DNA from: Icerya purchasi
Taxonomy: Eukaryota > Arthropoda > Insecta > Hemiptera > Monophlebidae
Reading direction: 5' to 3'
Assembly (NCBI GenBank): GCA_039619475.1
Contig: CM077115.1
Location: 414,230,557-414,294,556, forward strand
Length of the DNA stretch: 64,000 nt
Under the pieces are notes generated by a model that was given only the letters and a program-made list of their open reading frames with translations, was not told the origin of the DNA and did not search any database. Each line of letters opens with the position of its first letter. Position 1 is the first letter of the stretch. Made by a program: the position numbers and the translations under genes. Shown piece after piece: positions 51,407 through 57,910 of this stretch.

Positions 51407-53784
51407 TACTACTACTACTATTATTATCATTATTATTCGAATTGGTAACCGTCGACGATAAATATGAATCCGAAATCGTCGTTTGAACCCTTTGTACCGC
51501 TGCCCGTTGAATAATTGGCGATTCCGAATTTATACTTAGTAATGCAGCTTGACTTAAACTATTACGGTGTTGATGGTGGTGATGAAGATGTACATTATTA
51601 GTCGTTTCGGGTGCAGAATTCTTCCGCTTTGCACTACTGTGGGGCTGTAATTTTACTTTTTGTTTTGTATCCGTAATTATTATCTTATTACTACTATTTA
51701 TAGGAACACCATCATTCTGAAGCAAATTAACGAGAAGAGGGCTTGAAAGTGCTACATTTGCAGGACTAGTGATACTCGAAGTAGAAGAACAAAGAGCAGC
51801 AGAAGCTTCGAACGATGCAGAACGACTTTTATAACTAACGGTAGACGAGGATACAACGGTGGACGTGGTAGAGGCTAGAGTATGCGGATAGGGAGGCGGT
51901 GGTAATGAAAAAAATGGCGCTGCGCTGCTATTAGCCGAACTACTACTAATCGCAACGGAGGGGTCCGAAGTATTCTGTTGAGGAACGCCGGTCGCCTGCG
52001 TTACTACCGCGCTAAAGGCTGACGGTTGCTGAGAAGGTATCATAGGTGACGACGTGACGGCCAACGTCGACTTTTGCGTCACCGTGGAATATGGTACAGA
52101 TGTTGTCGGACCGCTACTGCTGACGATTACGTTAGGACTTTTAAATGAAGATGACACTAATGCTGCGTTCTGAAAAGCAATTGTATCAACTAAGGCTTGC
52201 GTCATAGTTCGGACAGAAGCCGTATTGTCAGCCACCGTAGATAGAGCCGCAACCGGAGCGGCGCTTCCTGAGATCAACGAATTTATTATATCGGTAGGCA
52301 TCGAAGAATCCCCATTGTCAGCTGATACTGTTTTTAAAATAATCTCTTGCGATCCTCCCGGAATACGACCGGCAATTCTCAAGGATATCGCCTAAAATGC
52401 CATAAAAAGTACAAATTTACAGTTATCAACTGATGGTGCCAAATTACACAGTAAATATCTAGTATAACAGATTTCTGGTCAAAAAATTATTATAACCTAA
52501 ACATCCAATTAATAAAAACATTTAAACACGTTATTAACACATTTACTTTTTCCTTCAGACATATTAACCGGTAAGAAAATTAACAAAACTAATGTTTTGA
52601 TCACGAAAATGAAATAATTTTATTAATACATCTACTTTACAAAAACTAAATTAAAACTGTAAATAAATTAACTTTTTTAGTATCATTTGTTTAAAATATT
52701 TTCAAACAATCATTACGGAAACACGATGACAACGAACAGTAAATAAAAAATCATTTTTTTTTTTAAATAAAAATTTTAATCATTTCAATGCACACTAAAC
52801 GCGTTATAAATTTAAATATTGAAATAATAATAACCTGGTCGCCTTCCAATTGCACAGAAAGTATCCCGAGTGAAGAAAGAGCCGTATCGCCTTGCTGAGC
52901 TAACTGCCTCAATTTTAACGCAGCTTCCCTCGGTATAGTGAACGTCACACGAACAGAGTTCCATGGTTCAACTTTAATAACGTCCAAGTACTGATCAGGA
53001 TCTGAATGAAAAAAAAAAAAAAAAATGAAATAGGCTTATTCACAGAATATTAAACAGCATAAATATTCAAAGTATTTAAAACGAAAACGAAAATAAACCT
53101 CTAAAATCTTAAATTAGAATAAGCGCTGTAGGTGTTCTTTCTTTAAAATTCGAAAGAGGAAAAAAACATAGAATTTCGGAATCTCATGCCAAAATATATT
53201 ATATGCAATTCTTCAACTCCAATGCAACGTTGAATAAAACGACTATTTTCAAAATAATTCCATAATTCTACATTTGATGATTTATATTCAACGGATCGTC
53301 GAAAAATGCATCCATTTACTTACTTAAATCATTCATTATGTTACTAAATAACATATAAAAGGCGTTCGATGAAGTTTCGGTAACATTTTAGGAAGTAGTC
53401 TGCATAGTTTTAGATAGGAATAAAAATGTTTTTATTACACGATTTTAAATATTTTTATGAAGATATACAATCCAATTCAATGGCTTTAATTTAATTTTTA
53501 TGATTCGTTTTAAAAGATTACAATTTTTCGTTAAAATCACTTATTGATCACTTGATAAATAAAAACAGCAGCAACGTAAATAAATTTTCATCCATTCTCT
53601 GTTCATTTAAAACCGGCATTTTTTGTAAAAAAAAATATTTATTACCTTTTAATAATAATTTCCGGAGCTCATAAACCAAATTTGAAAACTTAGCATTGAA
53701 CTGAGGATCAGAAAGGTCTCCTTCACATGTGACGACAGTTGTAAGCAATTTTTGCTCCTCATATCCGTCACTATGAGTGCCCAT
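14571..53784 (-). CDS. NCOA6: Nuclear receptor coactivator 6 orthologue, ten spliced coding exons
   Basis: Spliced minus-strand gene. Coding exons: 53784-53646, 53001-52835, 52391-48401, 45006-43531, 41931-41784, 37294-37082, 31180-30753, 24201-24099, 19861-18954, 14620-14571. Each intron is GT-AG, all junction phases agree, and the sum is 7623 nt (2540 residues plus TGA); human NCOA6 is about 2060 residues. Orthology is seen in an N-terminal block with [11 protein letters not shown] and IPREAA (residues about 58-75), [11 protein letters not shown] (about 92-102), PLLVNLLQ (about 320-327), a second LXXLL at 1943-1947 and a basic C-terminus. NCOA6 family members are nuclear coactivators that bind nuclear receptors through LXXLL boxes and belong to the MLL3/4 (fly Trr) H3K4 methyltransferase complex. 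The rest is low-complexity Ser/Asn/Gln/Thr sequence. The start ATG is the only one before the conserved block in exon 1; the vertebrate acidic N-terminus is absent. Family identity is very likely; exact exon edges are inferred from signals. Confidence 0.9.
15811..15873. repeat. Purine tract, A-runs split by single G
   Basis: About 63 bases with only A and G, made of A(6-13) blocks separated by single G bases. It is simple sequence in intron 9. Confidence 0.8.
17249..18020 (-). mobile_element. Mariner-family relic with internal deletion
   Basis: Minus-strand mariner transposase pieces at 18000-17575 and 17551-17294. The 3' end looks like a terminal sequence (GTAGGGCATTTTAAAAG on the plus strand near 17249). 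A matching 5' inverted repeat was not found, so that end is probably eroded. It lies in intron 9 of NCOA6. Confidence 0.6.
17294..18000 (-). pseudogene. Mariner transposase, central catalytic part missing
   Basis: The N-terminal reading has the paired helix-turn-helix features of mariner transposases: [32 protein letters not shown], then [10 protein letters not shown] and [12 protein letters not shown]. After a deletion and frame change, the C-terminal part resumes with [18 protein letters not shown] (the region of the third catalytic Asp, here PDMAPCN with the usual D replaced by N) and [13 protein letters not shown]. The first two catalytic Asp regions are lost. It is inactive. Confidence 0.7.
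18620..18697. repeat. Palindromic AT/GC block, possible DNA-transposon end
   Basis: GTTCCTGATCATTAGGAAC is an imperfect palindrome. The following sequence, read on the minus strand from about 18695, begins TAGTGATGGGTAAAGTTCC, similar to the ends of some hAT elements. No partner end was found, so this is only a possible fragment. Confidence 0.25.
18954..19861 (-). CDS. NCOA6: NCOA6 coding exon 9 (908 nt, Asn-rich)
   Basis: Acceptor TATTATTCAG ends at 19862 and donor GTATGC starts at 18953. It encodes residues 2222-2524. It opens with Ser/Gln repeats ([15 protein letters not shown]), then a basic part with ARRSIRNNH and SRRRNTN, then long Asn-rich stretches coded by AAT/AAC repeats (about 19180-19390 and 19510-19570), and ends [12 protein letters not shown]. 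If the last intron were kept, the frame would stop at TGA after only MHL, giving an alternative short C-terminus. Confidence 0.82.
20896..22235 (+). mobile_element. Mariner-family element, near full length, with TIRs
   Basis: The left end CGAGGGACGTTCAATAAA and the reverse complement of the right end CGAGGGGCGTTCAATAAA are nearly identical over about 28 bp. The element is flanked by TA on both sides (20894-20895 and 22236-22237), the Tc1/mariner target. At 1340 bp it is the usual mariner length. It lies in intron 8 of NCOA6, opposite in orientation to the gene. Confidence 0.85.
21083..22080 (+). pseudogene. Mariner transposase, full length but decayed
   Basis: Plus-strand pieces in order: [20 protein letters not shown] and RLCTVYD (21090-21170, helix-turn-helix), then DDAGPHTSI near 21842 (position of the second catalytic Asp, usually HDNARPH), then [20 protein letters not shown] near 21920 (third Asp region). 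Stop codons and frame shifts separate them, beginning with TGA at about 21229. It is inactive, but all regions of the gene remain. Confidence 0.7.
22733..23470 (-). mobile_element. LINE 3' end, reverse transcriptase C-terminal remnant
   Basis: On the minus strand, degraded frames read [13 protein letters not shown] (about 23460), [11 protein letters not shown] (about 23180) and a SWTEKR-like segment. These are typical of the thumb/C-terminal part of RTE- or CR1/L2-like LINE polymerases. The element ends at low coordinates in a (TTGA)n tail (22733-22759), the kind of short tandem 3' tail seen in RTE-like LINEs. Stops and frame shifts show it is dead. Clade assignment is unsure. Confidence 0.55.
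24099..24201 (-). CDS. NCOA6: NCOA6 coding exon 8 (103 nt)
   Basis: Acceptor TTTGTTACAG ends at 24202 and donor GTAAGT starts at 24098. It encodes residues 2188-2221 ([20 protein letters not shown] and following). The exon is required: without it the phases of exon 7 (1) and exon 9 (2) do not match, and with its 103 nt they join exactly. It has no low-complexity run, unlike its neighbours. Confidence 0.8.
25317..25500 (+). mobile_element. tRNA-derived SINE, family B, copy 1
   Basis: The tRNA-like head has box A-like TGATGTAGTTGATTAGG and box B-like GGGTTCGAATAAC. The body shares TACGCTGGGTTAATG, AGTTGACGCG and AAAAATAAAAAAT with a second copy at 42641-42790, which defines a dispersed family. 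It sits just before a Helitron in intron 7. Confidence 0.6.
25577..26090. repeat. Direct repeat pair of about 155 bp, 363 bp apart
   Basis: 25577-25735 and 25940-26090 share AAAAAAGTCCTGAGACCG, TTAGAAAGCTAATTTTTT, AATCGACAGCTCCA and AAAATTTTCATACCTT with few changes. They lie within the 5' half of Helitron 1. Confidence 0.8.
26133..26247. repeat. Short minisatellite, about 52-bp unit
   Basis: GAGTACCGCGCTTCCACCCA-type units recur about two and a third times (GGTACTGYATTTACC, AGTACCGCGCTTCCAC, CAACAACC). They are GC-rich against the background. No function is evident. Confidence 0.6.
26495..27307 (+). pseudogene. Helitron Pif1-like helicase, C-terminal half, two stop codons
   Basis: A single frame covers [13 protein letters not shown], then ILSPTNKNN, then [15 protein letters not shown] and [14 protein letters not shown], then [20 protein letters not shown] and [14 protein letters not shown]. 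These are the ordered C-terminal motifs of Helitron helicases (superfamily 1B; the last two are motifs V and VI with the arginine of SRVR). Stops at 26693-26695 and 27077-27079 interrupt an otherwise open frame. Walker A/B and the Rep domain are missing. Confidence 0.8.
27348..27373. repeat. (TA)n between two Helitrons
   Basis: A TA tract of 26 bases separates the CTAG end of Helitron 1 from the TC start of Helitron 2. Confidence 0.9.
27374..29075 (+). mobile_element. Helitron 2, nonautonomous
   Basis: It starts TCTTTATATATATAATTCTT, then GGCTGGACCGATTTTGATG, a 5' pattern common in arthropod Helitrons. It ends GGCGGTACGAAGTTCGCC (hairpin, 29047-29064), then GGGTCAGCTAG and T. The interior is noncoding. 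It contains a duplicated segment, 27981-28183 and 28313-28512, and a second copy of the GGCTGGACAGATTTT motif at about 28231. It is inserted in the same (TA)n as Helitron 1. Confidence 0.75.
29076..29158. repeat. (TA)n and (CA)n simple repeat
   Basis: TA dinucleotides run to 29108, then (AC)n to about 29125, then TA-rich sequence. Confidence 0.85.
29166..29235. repeat. Hairpin: 25-bp inverted repeat with 20-nt loop
   Basis: The left arm (29166-29190, ATAAATAATTTTCGG and on) pairs with 29211-29235 at 24 of 25 positions; the mismatch is CACCTG against CAACTG. It could be a tiny MITE or a hairpin RNA precursor. No TA or TTA duplication is clear. Confidence 0.7.
29327..29392. repeat. 13-bp tandem repeat, five units
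   Basis: Units of the form TTTYGTTTCACTA repeat five times with small changes (TTTTGTTTCACAA, TTTTGTTTCAATA, TTTCGTTTCACTA, TGTCGCTTCACGA). Confidence 0.65.
29772..30477 (-). mobile_element. Possible pogo/Tigger-like relic
   Basis: The right end, read on the minus strand, is CAGTAAAACTTCTACTAACG followed by a GGACA motif, resembling pogo/Tigger ends, and is flanked by TA (30478-30479). A weaker candidate left end is CAGTACTACTACAGTTCC at 29772, also next to TA. Minus-strand frames near 30340-30120 read acidic text with [18 protein letters not shown], like the acidic C-terminus of Tigger transposases. Degraded, moderately uncertain. Confidence 0.4.
30753..31180 (-). CDS. NCOA6: NCOA6 coding exon 7
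   Basis: Acceptor CATATTTCAG ends at 31181 and donor GTAATT starts at 30752. It encodes residues 2045-2187. The first junction gives [10 protein letters not shown]. The middle is a Ser-rich tract with ten consecutive Ser codons near 30915-30950, and the exon ends in the basic GKRKRG, a plausible nuclear localisation signal. Reading is open across the whole exon in the phase set by exon 6. Confidence 0.8.
31670..32395 (+). mobile_element. Mariner-family relic, 5' end missing
   Basis: The plus-strand frames give mariner transposase pieces, and the 3' end TTTATTGAACGCCTTTCGTAC resembles a mariner terminal repeat (compare the 20896 element). I could not find the matching 5' repeat. It lies in intron 6 of NCOA6. 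Confidence 0.55.
31690..32267 (+). pseudogene. Mariner transposase fragments
   Basis: In order: [13 protein letters not shown] and [14 protein letters not shown] (helix-turn-helix part), [14 protein letters not shown] (first catalytic region), [20 protein letters not shown] (second catalytic Asp, DNARPH intact), and DFFLYP with [17 protein letters not shown] (third region). Stops and frame changes separate them, and part of the N-terminal half is deleted. Inactive. Confidence 0.65.
32395..32806 (+). mobile_element. Helitron 3, short, with duplicated 5' end
   Basis: It ends ACGCGGGCACAGCTAG before TATATA, a typical arthropod Helitron 3' end. The 5'-type sequence AGGTAATGTTTGTAAGTTTG followed by GATGTAGGAAG occurs twice, at about 32410 and 32629, 220 bp apart. 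So this is either a tandem end duplication or one Helitron inside another. Noncoding. Confidence 0.6.
33000..37040. other. Intron 6 sequence, no feature recognised
   Basis: AT-rich intron with homopolymer runs (for example 33847-33864 and 34906-34932) and an (AAAT)n tract near 36700-36745. I found no open frame of note, no TIR pair and no RNA gene. Confidence 0.4.
36703..36746. repeat. (AAAT)n microsatellite
   Basis: About ten AAAT/AATA units with one interruption, in intron 6. Confidence 0.8.
37082..37294 (-). CDS. NCOA6: NCOA6 coding exon 6
   Basis: Acceptor TCTCTGCTAG ends at 37295 and donor GTAAAT starts at 37081. It encodes residues 1974-2044 (213 nt, phase preserved). It has a Ser-rich stretch ([19 protein letters not shown]) followed by a basic segment with [17 protein letters not shown]. 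The SP/TP/RS pattern suggests phosphorylation sites, as in the C-terminal part of vertebrate NCOA6. No fold is recognised. Confidence 0.8.
37539..38491 (+). mobile_element. Mariner-family element, internally deleted, with TIRs
   Basis: The left end CATGGCGTGTTCAAAGCAGT and the reverse complement of the right end CATGGTGCGTTCAAAAAGTT match over about 20 bp. It is flanked by TA on both sides (37537-37538 and 38492-38493). The plus-strand interior has a weak trace of transposase ([13 protein letters not shown] near 38055, compare the EFVP-GQTVN motif) with many stops. Length is 953 bp, about 350 short of a full mariner. It lies in intron 5. Confidence 0.7.
38494..41783. other. Intron 5 remainder, no feature recognised
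   Basis: AT-rich intron with homopolymer runs (for example 39898-39913 and 40288-40301). No coding, RNA or mobile-element signal was seen. Confidence 0.4.
41784..41931 (-). CDS. NCOA6: NCOA6 coding exon 5 (second LXXLL box)
   Basis: Acceptor CCGTTACAG ends at 41932 and donor GTAAAT starts at 41783. The 148-nt exon encodes residues 1925-1973. [10 protein letters not shown] contains LEQLL at 41864-41878 (residues 1943-1947) and matches in placement and neighbours the second vertebrate NCOA6 box, SLSQLLDNS. The later part is basic ([17 protein letters not shown]). The exon is too short to appear as a long ORF and was found from splice signals and phase. Confidence 0.85.
42641..42790 (+). mobile_element. 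tRNA-derived SINE, family B, copy 2
   Basis: The head reads AGCTACCGTGGCGCAGTTGA then TTAG (box A) and GGTTCGATTCCCGC (box B, a perfect consensus). The body shares TTACGCTGGGTTAATG and AGTTGACGCG with the copy at 25317. Intron 4 of NCOA6. The box B is intact, but no cloverleaf with paired acceptor arms is seen, so this is a SINE and not a tRNA gene. Confidence 0.65.
43531..45006 (-). CDS. NCOA6: NCOA6 coding exon 4 (1476 nt)
   Basis: Acceptor TATTTCACAG ends at 45007 and donor GTAAGT starts at 43530. It encodes residues 1433-1924 and is open throughout in the phase set by exon 3. It is rich in Ser, Asn and Thr. Near the end are a proline-directed segment, [20 protein letters not shown] (about 43690-43750), and a basic patch, RIKRKRKD (about 43610-43635), a possible nuclear localisation signal. 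I recognise no domain; membership of the gene rests on phase and position. Confidence 0.85.
45742..45900. mobile_element. Possible hAT fragment
   Basis: CAGGTCTGCGCAACCTGCGG followed by CCTAC resembles a hAT terminus of the CAGGGGTCGGCAACCTGCGG type. The next 150 bp are GC-richer than the intron around them. No right end or duplication was found. Confidence 0.3.
45902..48294. other. Intron 3 remainder, no feature recognised
   Basis: AT-rich intron without coding or mobile-element signals. Confidence 0.4.
48295..48324. repeat. (TA)n microsatellite
   Basis: A TA tract followed by TG-rich sequence, about 75 bases past the donor of exon 3, in intron 3. Confidence 0.85.
48401..52391 (-). CDS. 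NCOA6: NCOA6 coding exon 3 (3991 nt, first LXXLL and PPxY)
   Basis: Acceptor CATTTTAG ends at 52392 and donor GTAAGT starts at 48400. It encodes residues 103-1432 with no stop. It has a PPPY motif in LPPPPYPHT (51888-51899, residues 267-270) and the receptor box LVNLL in [11 protein letters not shown] (51720-51734, residues 322-326). It also has Asn runs (about 51365-51435 and 51280-51320), Gln runs, three FQNQF repeats (about 50215-50395) and an acidic/Ser block, [19 protein letters not shown], near 49800. Most of the exon is low-complexity Ser/Thr/Asn/Gln and is expected to be disordered. A 3' part has basic patches ([11 protein letters not shown] near 48780). Confidence 0.92.
51281..51435 (-). 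repeat. Trinucleotide repeats coding poly-Asn and poly-Ser in NCOA6 exon 3
   Basis: AAT/AAC and AGT codon runs encode clusters of Asn and Ser, the longest being 12 Asn in a row near 51370-51410. Near-pure codon runs suggest recent slippage. Confidence 0.85.
52835..53001 (-). CDS. NCOA6: NCOA6 coding exon 2 (most conserved N-terminal block)
   Basis: Acceptor TTCATTCAG ends at 53002 and donor GTTATT starts at 52834. It encodes residues 47-102. [18 protein letters not shown] and [11 protein letters not shown] are nearly the same as vertebrate NCOA6 ([24 protein letters not shown]), and this is the strongest evidence for the gene call. The exon ends on a codon boundary, and exon 3 continues with AISLRIA, matching the vertebrate AINLALA. 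Confidence 0.92.
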
Positions 53785-53788
53785 TTCA
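53646..53788 (-). CDS. NCOA6: NCOA6 coding exon 1 (start codon)
   Basis: Acceptor TTTTTTACAG ends at 53789 and donor GTAATA starts at 53645. The ATG is at 53784-53782, four bases into the exon. It encodes residues 1-46 plus one base. The second half ([17 protein letters not shown]) lines up with the vertebrate NCOA6 segment just before [11 protein letters not shown], where a short N-terminal fold begins. The extra N-terminal acidic stretch of vertebrate NCOA6 is not encoded here. Exon end phase 1 joins exon 2 to give [14 protein letters not shown]. Confidence 0.85.
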
Positions 53789-54078
53789 CTGTAAAAAATA
53801 CAAATTAAACAAAGGAATTCAAAAATAGAAATTATTTATATATCTTTAATTTTACATACGAAAAGTGTATAATAACACTAAGAATACTCCAAACAATTTT
53901 AATAAATATATAAAATTTGTGAGTTCAATAACATTTAATACATAAAAAAAAAAAAAATGAAATCCCGTAACATAAGTGATAAAACGGGTCCTTTGTATGA
54001 AAATACATCTAAAACGTTTAAATCTTTAATTTAACAAAAAACTCCTTTAAACTATCAACCACATTGAAAAAATATATT

Positions 54079-54128
<50 letters not shown>

Positions 54129-54902
54129 CACAATTGTACATATAAAAATAACCAAAAGGAATAAATTTTTTAAACATTTACGCTTGAATATAAAAAAAAA
54201 AAAAATCTACTCAGACAAAATTTATACATTAAGTAATAAATAATTCTTATATTTAACGATATATATGAAATAAATGCTAATCCCAACAATTAACAACGCG
54301 CAATCTTCCTAGTAATATTAGCACACAAGTTTCAAAAGTTTATGATTTCAAGAATATTTAAAATTGTAATATTAATATAACGAAATAAAAATTAAAAAAA
54401 AACTAATAATGTGGTTCATTAACTAGCAATAAATTAATAACACATTACCGAACCCATATACCGTCATATATATAGCATACATTATAACAAATGTATTATA
54501 AGTCGAAAAATTGTAAAATAAAAATTGTCATTGATACACAACACAAAGTTTAAATAGTATTTAACAGGGACAACTGCATACGAATAATTATATAAAATTT
54601 AATTAAATGTGTCTAGAAAAATTGATGATAAACAATGGTTTACGATTTACATGGAAATAATCTCATCTATATTAAGCAATGTTAACAAATTTAAAAAAAA
54701 AAAAGAAAAAGAAAAGTGTTAAGGAAAATTTAAATACAATGGTAATCCATGAAATATTACATTTTTAATCATTTAAATCAGAAAAAATATTTCTTTTTGT
54801 TATGACCAACACAAGTGCAATTACAAAATATAACATATATACACAACTAAATCGGAACATACACAAACGTCAATTACTCCTTAAATTAAAACATTTATTT
54901 AC

Positions 54903-54959
54903 CTTTGATTCCATACTGTTACAAACGTGGACTATAGCATATGACTGCTACTAGACCAT
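54903..54959 (-). other. Candidate 5' UTR exon of NCOA6 with three short uORFs
   Basis: A 57-nt segment flanked by a strong acceptor (ATTTTTCAG, ending 54960) and a donor GTAAAT (from 54902) on the minus strand. It contains ATG GTC TAG and ATG CTA TAG. Its last ATG (ATGGAATCAAAG), when spliced to 53788, ends at a TGA two bases before the main ATG. It is not in frame to extend the protein. Splice signals are seen; use as an exon is inferred. Confidence 0.5.
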
Positions 54960-56014
54960 CTGAAAAATATATTTTAAAATTGTTAGTGCACTATATAAAT
55001 ATATAAAAAAAAAAAAAAGACAAAAAGTTAATAACGGTAATAAACAAAATAACAATTAAAGTAAACACAATTATAATACTAATATTAACTATCAATAATT
55101 ATTTTAAATTATTAACCAAAGTTAAAAAACACATTAAACAGGGGGGTGGATATTTTTAATATTTTAAATTTTAAAATGTCGCTGTATCTAGAAAAACAGT
55201 TTATTAAAAGAATTAACCGGCAATAAATCATCTGATAAATGAAATAAAACCAATATTGACTATTTATCTTTTAAATATCATAATAGATTTAGTTAATTAG
55301 AATGTTTAATATAAATCATTACACATACCCGATAATGACCACTGATTTCAAGTATATTCCTAATATCATGACTAATTTATTTTTAAAAATTTCACATAAA
55401 ACTGAAAAAATTAAAACATAAGGAAATGCTAAATCCGACATGAAACATTCATTCGCGAATACATTGTAAGTTTGATATCGCGAAATATATTTTTGGATAA
55501 TACAATCGCAATTAACGTTTATTAAAACCATATTTTTTTATCTCCAAAATATTGATTAACAAAAAAATCAACTAATCCATTCGAAATTGACTTGACAGAG
55601 TATTTTTTGTATTTACAAATATATCAAATTCGTCAATTCAAAAAGTGACATCACATACAAGCCGTACTAACTTATATGTGATAAAAATAAATTTAAAACT
55701 AAATGTTCATATTATTATGTTACAAATATCATTCGTACGAAAATTATTATAAATACACGATCGTAAATTTAATTCGGATAATATTTAGATCAGCCTATCA
55801 AAAGCTGCTACGGTAGAATATAAATAAAACAACTACCTAGCTTATGTTCATCCATGTACCACAAATTTGCGAACTATATGTAAAAAAGATAACTTTACAT
55901 TCACTGCACGCAACCATTAATACTAAAAATATATGAATTATCAAAAATTTTAAAACCACTAAATAATCAGACGAAAAATAAAAGTATATAAAACTGTATA
56001 CGCTACGGAACAAT

Positions 56015-56060
56015 AACAAGAGCCGCCATTTGCAATTCCTCCACTGACATGCGCAGTAGA
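56015..56060 (-). promoter_or_regulatory. Candidate NCOA6 promoter region (YY1/Pho-like and NRF1-like motifs)
   Basis: The plus strand reads GCCGCCATTTGC at 56022-56033, so the minus strand reads AAATGGCGGC, the core of YY1/Pleiohomeotic sites often placed at start sites. About 12 bases further is CATGCGCAGT, similar to an NRF1 half site. It lies about 1.1 kb upstream of the candidate UTR exon. The true start site is unknown. Confidence 0.3.
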
Positions 56061-56760
56061 TATCACACACATAATAAAAATTTTGATTTTTAACAATTAT
56101 TATTAAATAGCGTTATTCGAGTGCACTTTTCTATTTCATTTTATAATTAAAGAGTTATATTATTAACTTTATTTATATTTAATCTTAAATGACGAATTTT
56201 TAACATCGATCTTTAACTTTTGGCATTAACTTCCTGGTTTAAGGGAATGATCTAGTATGTAATTTCATTATACAATTTAAATAACAATTTAAATTTTCTA
56301 GCTATATTTGTTTAATAATTATAATATAAATTCAAAATTATAATTTTGGTAACTAAGCATACATTCGAATATGCTTATAAGTATATATTAAAGAATTTTA
56401 ATGAATATTAGGCAACAAAATATCATAAGTGTCGTACGATAACGGTGTTATATAACATTTTTCCTTAAATTAAATTTAATATTTTTTCTAGAAATAGTTT
56501 AAATCGATTTGTATTGAAATAATTAAATAAAAATGACGTGCGTTATAACAATTTTCTACTTTCTCAACTTTTCTCATTATATACAATCATAGCCGTTTAT
56601 TGCTATAGTATTACATTTCGCAAAAATTTATTTCTTTCATTTATTCTGTTGATTATTTATGATTTCGAAATTTAATATCAAATAAATAATGTCAAATAAA
56701 AGTACATTTCAAAAAAAAAAACGATAATAATATTCGATTATATCGAAGGACGATTCTTTT

Positions 56761-56891
56761 AAAATACTCTGCGCCATGTTACGGTAAATAGATATAGATT
56801 TACGGTTGCACGTGTTGTGAAAACAAAGTTATTGAAATTGAGTGTATTTGTTGTTGTTTTAAAAATTAAAATTATTTTCAGTTTTATTACG
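56761..56891 (+). promoter_or_regulatory. Candidate first exon/promoter of a plus-strand gene
   Basis: A consensus donor ACG|GTAAGT at 56891/56892 follows a 130-bp stretch with GCACGTGTTG (E-box CACGTG at about 56809). No ORF is present. It would form a head-to-head pair with NCOA6, about 0.7 kb from the GCCGCCATTT motif. This rests on a single donor site. Confidence 0.25.
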
Positions 56892-57883
56892 GTAAGTGAC
56901 TTAATTATTTTAAAGTTTACGCTGTTAATTTTAATGAAAGAATGAATAAAAAAATTCAGTTTTAATTAACCGGCATTTTTAGTCACTTTCGATTTTGAGT
57001 TATTGAGAATTGTGTGTATTTTTTCCATATTATAATTAACGTAGACTACAACGTCAGTTTTTAAAATTGCTCTATTTCGAAATTATAACTTACATTTATA
57101 AAGTCTGTGTAAGTATTAATTTGCATTATCTTGACTTGTAAAGTATTGGTACATTTCTTCCGAGTTTTTTTTTTTTACAAATGTAAGTATTAGTTAGATT
57201 TATGAGTAATAGTTTTAAAAAGTAAATATTAAACGGGTTCTTCCGAAACAGAATACTGCTGTTATTTGCAAAATTAACGCAAAATCATGCATGTATGTAT
57301 ATATACATATATGGCATGGTTTATTTTTACACTACTTTTTTAAAAAGTTTCGGGTAAAAAGAAAATAGATTTTATTCATAAATACCTTTTTGTATTCTAT
57401 TCTATAAAGTTCTCGTGCTGCGTGAATTAATCAGTGCGGTGTACAAAGTTATTGTTAAGATGTTAATCATTTAGTAATTTAAAAAAAAAACTTATTCTTA
57501 AGCAAATTATTGCAGATTAATTTCACGTGTGTGTTATGTTTAAATTAAACAATATAAAACGGCGCTATTATTAAAAAAAAGAAAAAGTTATTTATGTAGT
57601 CCATTTTTATTTAATTTAAATTGCGCTTATTGTCGTTTTTTGTTTTTTTTTTTGAGAAAACTTCGGAACAAAAATGAGTTCTTGCTGGTTTTTTTTTTTT
57701 TTATTGAGTTGTGTAGAATCGTATCCAAATTTTTCTTTATCATCTTACGACAAGCATAGCAGCGTTATAGTAATGGAAAAAGTATAAAATGTTAGGAAAC
57801 ATAATTACTATATAGTGAGGACTTTATTATCTACGGTAATTCCAGTTTCAGTGCGCGCGCAAACTTATGACTCTGTAGCCATT

Positions 57884-57910
57884 CACTCTCTTCTTCTACA
57901 GAAGAGAGTG
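57884..57910. repeat. Perfect 11-bp inverted repeat with 5-nt loop
   Basis: CACTCTCTTCT, then TCTAC, then AGAAGAGAGTG. It lies in a stretch with GTGCGCGCGC (about 57850), possibly near a start site. It could form a stable hairpin in RNA or bind a dimeric factor. Confidence 0.7.

Noticed and set aside
55837..56070. 77-codon minus-strand ORF near the NCOA6 promoter
   Set aside because: No likeness to any family; more likely leader or promoter sequence. It does not join in frame to exon 1 by any clear splice.
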